Shown: positions 59,940 to 64,000 of the stretch, one piece after another | Layout: each line of letters opens with the position of its first letter | Position numbering within the stretch: position 1 is the stretch's first letter | DNA from: Linum tenue | Taxonomy: Eukaryota; Streptophyta; Magnoliopsida; Malpighiales; Linaceae | Assembly: GCA_946122785.1 (NCBI GenBank) | Contig: CAMGYJ010000006.1 | Location: forward strand, 36,166,066-36,230,065 | Reading direction: 5' to 3' | DNA length: 64,000 nt | Made by a program: the position numbers and the translations under genes | Notes under the pieces: model-generated | What the model was told of the DNA's origin: nothing | Database searches by the model: none | What the model saw: the letters and a program-made list of their open reading frames with translations, nothing else

Positions 59940-61190
59940 TTTTTCGTTGAAGTTTGTTGGAGGAAACTCGAAGATCAAGTTGGTTGCGTACTTTGGTAAC
60001 CTTTGAATCCAGTAGTTCTAGCCTCGATTCATATCAGTTGCCTTTGGATAATCTAGTGATGTTATGGCGTAGGTTTTTTGAGAAGTCGAAGAATGGGCTG
60101 CATGAAGTGGTGCAGCTGGTAGGGATGGCAATTTGAACCCGCCCCATCGGGTAATACCCGACCTGATCCGTGTTGGGGCGGGTATTAACCGACCCGCATT
60201 AGCCTGGGGCGGGGCATGGGTATCAACTTCCGACCCGCCATGCCCCTCCCCGCCCCATTTTTAGCTCGTTCTAGGTCAATTTTTTACCCCATCCATTCAT
60301 ATATCTCCTATTTTGACTTTTATTCAACTAGTTAGACGTAATCTTTCAACTAAATAGACTCAATTACTTATTATATTATCACTATTATTCAGTCATCAAG
60401 TCTTTTCCCCTTCGTTTTATCATAAAAAGTAAATTTGTGTGTGTATTTTTCTCAAATAGCATGTAAGAATGGATCGACCCGCCCTGACCCGTACTAGTGT
60501 GGGGCGGGGCATGGATATTGAGATACCCGCCCCGACCCATTGCCATCACTAGCAGCTGGTAGCCTTACTCTGGCGCATTAGGAAGTCGCATAACTTGGTT
60601 GTATTCGATTTTGTTCAGTTCAGTCGTGCGGTTCTTGCATTATGTTTTCTTTGTAGGTTGAGGAATGGCTAGATGTTTCGTGTGAAATTGATCAGACTGT
60701 TCATGTCTAGGATGGGCCGACTTTTCCCACATCGGCCACGTTGCCTTCAACTTCATCCTATCTTGCTATGTGGATGGAATCGTTCGGGCATATACTCGCA
60801 TGGTGTTGGTGGTTGGGTAGTTCTTGATACTGTAGGGTCTATTCTAACTTGTGCAGTAAAGCGTTATGGTGGTGCTGCAACAGAGGATGGACCTCGATGG
60901 TCTTCTTTGGTGATGCCCAGGTTCATAAGGGTGATTGATGTTCAAGATGCTCGTGGTGGTGATATCTTTCAAGAGATTCAACTAGTACATTTGGCCTTCC
61001 GGCATTTTGGCACTCAATTTGTGGGTTGTAGTCTTATCAAGGTTGCTCTTGCTCATTTGGTAGGTTGAATCCCTTTCATTAGATCCCCGAGATATGATGG
61101 GATTTGATTATGTTTCATGGTTGATGTCTTAGACTTGAATATCTTTTGTTTCTCGATGAAACAAATTATCTAAGGGTAAAAAACATGAAA
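59940..61190 (+). pseudogene. 3' remnant of a LINE (RNase H-like region)
   Basis: The plus strand encodes text typical of the C-terminal part of plant LINE polyproteins. WRRFFEKSKNGLHEVVQLV runs up to the hAT-like insert, and ALLWRIRKSHNLVVFDFVQ continues directly after it. A damaged RNase H-like stretch follows (ORF 60673-61068, GWVVLDTVGSI ... IKVALAHLVG). The 3' end 'tctcgatgaaacaaattatct' resembles LINE tails. Stops and frame changes make it non-functional. The reverse transcriptase is absent. Confidence 0.55.
60120..60551. mobile_element. hAT-like MITE inside the LINE remnant
   Basis: Termini TAGGGATGGCAATTTG and CATTGCCATCACTA, flanked by a perfect 8-bp duplication GCAGCTGG (60112-60119, 60552-60559). 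The subterminal DNA is cccgcccc/ggggcggg-rich. Removing it restores continuity of the LINE reading frame. Confidence 0.9.
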
Positions 61191-61192
61191 CT

Positions 61193-61755
61193 TGTTGGGG
61201 GTATTACCCAGCGAGCTAGGGGACAAAGCCCAAAAGAGTAAAGTACCAAGAGCCAGGTGGCGGCCAACCGGCTGGTGGACCACGGCCTGGGGCGCCTGTC
61301 AGGTGTCAGGAGTCTGACAGGGCGGTTAGCTGTCACATAGAGCATCAAAAGCCAGGTGGCGATCAACTGGATGGTGGACCACGGCCTGCGGGCGCCTGTC
61401 GTGTGTCAGGAGCCTGGCAGAGCTGTGGAATGCCAGTCAGGTGTCAGGAGTCTGACAGGGCGGTTAGCTGTCTGGGGGCGCAGAGCATTGAATGTGGGAG
61501 GTGACGTGGCGGAGATCAACCTCGGGTTCGGTGAGTATAAATAGGGGCAGACGATAGCATTTACGCAGGTTGGCTTCTCTCACTATACTATTTCTGAACA
61601 CTTATCTCTCTAACAAAGGGCACTGACTTAAGCTTCGGAGTGCTAACGGGTCGACCAAGGCCCTTAGGCGCTTGTGGGTGCAGTTTCCAGGCGCCTGAGT
61701 GACGGACAAGTGGAAAAGTGGAGGATAAGCGTTTGGAAGTATCTTGGCACGAACA
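61193..61755 (+). mobile_element. 5' LTR of a Ty3/gypsy element
   Basis: Begins TGTTGGGGGTATTACCC and ends ...GCACGAACA, 563 bp. A TATA motif GAGTATAAATAGGGG lies near 61532. A ~100-bp direct repeat in the U3 part ('agccaggtggcg.-caac-gg-tggtggaccacggcctg', about 61250 and 61350, with 'caggtgtcaggagtctgacagggcggttagctgtc' twice) may hold enhancer-like repeats. The 3' LTR is outside the window. Confidence 0.8.
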
Positions 61756-61756
61756 A

Positions 61757-61776
61757 TTGGCGCGCCAGATAGGGGG
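61757..61776 (+). other. primer-binding site
   Basis: TTGGCGCGCCAGATAGGGGG directly after the LTR end, of the TTGGCGCC...-type used by Tat/Retand-like gypsy elements. It marks the start of reverse transcription. Confidence 0.6.
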
Positions 61777-61801
61777 CGGGGCGCACGAAGACGGTAAGCG
61801 C

Positions 61802-64000
61802 ATGGAGAATATAAACGAAGGGAACGATGGAGAAGGCAATTCCAGGTCGGGGAACTCGGATCACGAGGGAGGCGAGCGTCAGCTGAGTCAAGAGAGGAGC
61901 ATGGATGGGGAGGGACAAGGAAGCCCTAGGCGCCTGTCCGCTGATGATGATGAATCTTTGACAAAAAGAGAGTTGTTCCGAATCATAGCCGACCAAGATC
62001 GGGCCATAGCGGCGCTCAAAAGGGAGTTGGAAGGGGAACGAAGTGAAGATGTGATGATGTACAGCCCAGGGGCGAGAAAGCGGGAAAGAATGGGGGAAGA
62101 TTCAGAGTCTCTGCAATACGGACCGCCGCATGCCTTCGAGCAGGGGCACGACGCGTTTGGGCGCCCACGAGATGGGAGGCTAAACATCGAGCGCGCGCAA
62201 ACGGGCCCAGAGGACGTATGGGCGCCTAGGAGGATTGCTCGGAGGTTTGGTGTTCGGCAGCCTCTGGCACGATGCATTCTAATGGAGCCAGCGGGAACTA
62301 CGATCCCCCCGTTGCCAAGTTACGATGGGGTGGCTGACCCGGAAGACCACCTAAATAGCTACTTCACCAAGATGCAGCTCTACAACAGCTCCGACGCCAC
62401 ATTGTGCAAGGTGTTTCCATCCACATTCGCAGGCGTGGTCTTGGATTGGTATCACCAAATTGAGGAGGGGCGCATAGAGTGTTTCGAGCAATTTGCTGAG
62501 TTGTTTTTGTCCAAGTTTGCAAGCCGGAAGCGTCGGACATTGACCATAGGGGCGTTGTTTAAAGTCAAACAGAGAGAAGGCGAGGCGCTCAGAGAGTTCT
62601 ACGATCGATGGATCTCGGTTGCAATGGCGGTCAAAGATGTTCAACCAGCGGTGTTAGGGGTCTGCTTGGATGCCTGCACCTCAAGCGAAGAGCTATGCCG
62701 GGTCCTGTCCAAGCGAGATGTAGTGTCCACCGAAGACCTTGACCGAAGAGTACAAAAGGTGATTATGTTGGAAGAAACTTTGGCGGCGCGAAGGGCTGAA
62801 AAGAGGCGCCTAAGAGGTGATGAAGGTGAAGTGAGGCAGGCGCCCAGACCTGGCACCGGAAGTTTCGTCCCACCAAGGAGGCCAGAGGCGCCACGCCCGG
62901 TGCCGAGGAGTGCTGCAAATTTTACAGAGTACAATGATACCCTCAAGAATGTGCTGCAATATGTGAAGGATAGGGGCTACCATATACGGTGGCCGGGGCC
63001 CATGCGCGGCCAGCCTAACGAAAAAAATCTTGACAGGTATTGTGACTTCCATCGCGACAAGGGGCATCACACGGCCGATTGTTACCAACTGAAGTCCGAA
63101 CTTCAAACTTTAGCTGACAAGGGCATGCTCAACGACTTCGTTAGAAGGATGGAGGACAGGACGCATCGAACCTATGTGATGAGGCAGGCACCGGAACATA
63201 GGAGGACGCCTGAAGAACCAAGAACCCAAACCGTGGTGCCGCCCGCGGTCAGTGAAGCGCCGAAAGAACCGGAAACTGAGCCGGCGCCTGATATTCCGCC
63301 ACCTCCGTTTGAGGTGGATCAAGAGGGAGAGCCTAGTCGTGTAAGACTTACAGTCGAGTCCATAACGGGTACCCTTGACTTGAGAGAGAAGTTGGAAAGA
63401 TCTAGACGCCTGCGAGCTGCGTCGCTTGAAGCCAGGGAATCCGTACACATCCACTTTAATCAGGAACCGGATGAGGCGTGCCAAGTCCCGTCGGAAGAAG
63501 CTCTTGAGATACAAGGGGTGATAGCCGGATGTAAGGTGAAGCGAATGTTGGTGGACACAGGCAGCTCTATGGATGTCCTCTTCAAGAGCACCTTCGAACG
63601 AATGCAGCTGGCGCCTGAGTTGGTGCGCCCCTCAAATTCGGTGTTGGTCGGATTCTCTGGCGCGCCAGCTCAAGTCATCGGACGCGTACGCCTCCCCGTG
63701 ACTCTGGGGGACGAAGCGCATTGTGTAACGCATGCGGTGGAGTTTGGCATCGTGGACTGCCCGTCGCCATACAATGTGATACTTGGCCGACCTCTATTGG
63801 CGCAATTCAATGGGGTAGCTTCGACGTGCCATCAGACGCTGAAGTTCGTCGCTCCCCAAGGCGTGGGCGTCTCGCGAGGAAGGAATGTCCCGCGATATGC
63901 AAGAGAAGAGGAGTCAAAGAATCGAGGTCGGAAGCATAGACTGAATATTATAGACATCCGTCCGGAGGAGGCGCCCAGGGCGGAGCCGATGGATGATGAG
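61802..64000 (+). CDS. gag-protease polyprotein of a Tat-like Ty3/gypsy retrotransposon, open at the right edge
   Basis: The frame from ATG 61802 has no stop through the window end (733 codons). Order: acidic N-terminus; gag capsid-like region (about residues 160-310, including LPSYDGVADPEDHLNSYFTK and FAGVVLDWYHQI); zinc-knuckle-like CDFHRDKGHHTADC (about residues 414-427); Pro/Glu-rich linker; aspartic protease with LVDTGSSMDVLF (about residues 583-594) and a NVILGRPLL motif some 75 residues later. The catalytic Asp-Thr-Gly is intact. Motif wording fits the Tat/Retand lineage. Gag packages the RNA and the protease matures the polyprotein; reverse transcriptase, RNase H and integrase should follow beyond 64000. 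Base composition is clearly more GC-rich than the neighbours. An intact ORF over 2.2 kb suggests a young element. Confidence 0.85.
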   Translation, partial: MENINEGNDGEGNSRSGNSDHEGGERQLSQERSMDGEGQGSPRRLSADDDESLTKRELFRIIADQDRAIAALKRELEGERSEDVMMYSPGARKRERMGEDSESLQYGPPHAFEQGHDAFGRPRDGRLNIERAQTGPEDVWAPRRIARRFGVRQPLARCILMEPAGTTIPPLPSYDGVADPEDHLNSYFTKMQLYNSSDATLCKVFPSTFAGVVLDWYHQIEEGRIECFEQFAELFLSKFASRKRRTLTIGALFKVKQREGEALREFYDRWISVAMAVKDVQPAVLGVCLDACTSSEELCRVLSKRDVVSTEDLDRRVQKVIMLEETLAARRAEKRRLRGDEGEVRQAPRPGTGSFVPPRRPEAPRPVPRSAANFTEYNDTLKNVLQYVKDRGYHIRWPGPMRGQPNEKNLDRYCDFHRDKGHHTADCYQLKSELQTLADKGMLNDFVRRMEDRTHRTYVMRQAPEHRRTPEEPRTQTVVPPAVSEAPKEPETEPAPDIPPPPFEVDQEGEPSRVRLTVESITGTLDLREKLERSRRLRAASLEARESVHIHFNQEPDEACQVPSEEALEIQGVIAGCKVKRMLVDTGSSMDVLFKSTFERMQLAPELVRPSNSVLVGFSGAPAQVIGRVRLPVTLGDEAHCVTHAVEFGIVDCPSPYNVILGRPLLAQFNGVASTCHQTLKFVAPQGVGVSRGRNVPRYAREEESKNRGRKHRLNIIDIRPEEAPRAEPMDDE

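Overview
This is nuclear DNA of a flowering plant, most likely a eudicot: spliced genes with GT-AG introns, AT-rich spacers, and a very dense load of plant transposons (Copia, Ty3/gypsy, LINE, Helitron, Mutator-like, hAT-like, CACTA-like). I did not try to name the species. No operons, CRISPR arrays, rRNA or tRNA genes were seen.

Layout. 1-7.8 kb: the last exon of an unidentified gene, a reverse Copia LTR with a duplicated promoter, a damaged Ty3/gypsy-type element, and a row of old gypsy LTR relics. 7.8-11.9 kb: an element bounded by ~0.8-kb inverted repeats around intron-rich cargo. 13.8-15.8 kb: a non-autonomous Helitron with a nested hAT-like insert. 16.35-17.84 kb: a Pack-MULE carrying a malectin-like gene fragment. 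18.4-21.9 kb: a host RING-H2 E3 ligase gene (5 coding exons, 411 aa). 22.4-25.5 kb: a Mutator-like element with an intact GRF zinc-finger/membrane protein gene. 25.9-27.4 kb: nested MITEs. 27.5-38.2 kb: a large Mutator-like element carrying an intact ~981-aa ULP1-type cysteine protease gene and, converging on it, a broken FAR1-type transposase gene. 38.2-45 kb: LTR, CACTA-like and hAT-like debris. 45.05-46.22 kb: a second Pack-MULE of the same family as the first, with different cargo. 46.2-56.5 kb: a host BIM1-like bHLH gene (11 coding exons, about 560 aa) whose two large introns hold several transposons. 57.1-61.2 kb: a long-inverted-repeat element and a LINE remnant, each with an hAT-like insert. 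61.2-64 kb: the 5' end of a young-looking Ty3/gypsy element, reading open off the window.

Most interesting observation. In the 10.8-kb ULP1/FAR1 Mutator-like element, every long intron of both genes and the spacer between them are packed with the palindrome ACCATATGGT, 30 or more exact copies by eye. The copies sit in at least four different tandem-repeat families that share little except this core; short introns and coding exons lack it. This resembles the motif arrays of VANDAL elements, which their own VANC anti-silencing protein binds. I infer a possible sequence-specific self-recognition system in a different Mutator lineage. The ULP1 gene stays open while the transposase has lost the region expected to hold its third catalytic acidic residue.

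Functional reading: the two clear host genes are a RING-H2 ubiquitin ligase and a brassinosteroid-pathway BIM-type bHLH factor. Nearly everything else is mobile DNA, often nested, and several insertions can be ordered by exact target-site duplications.
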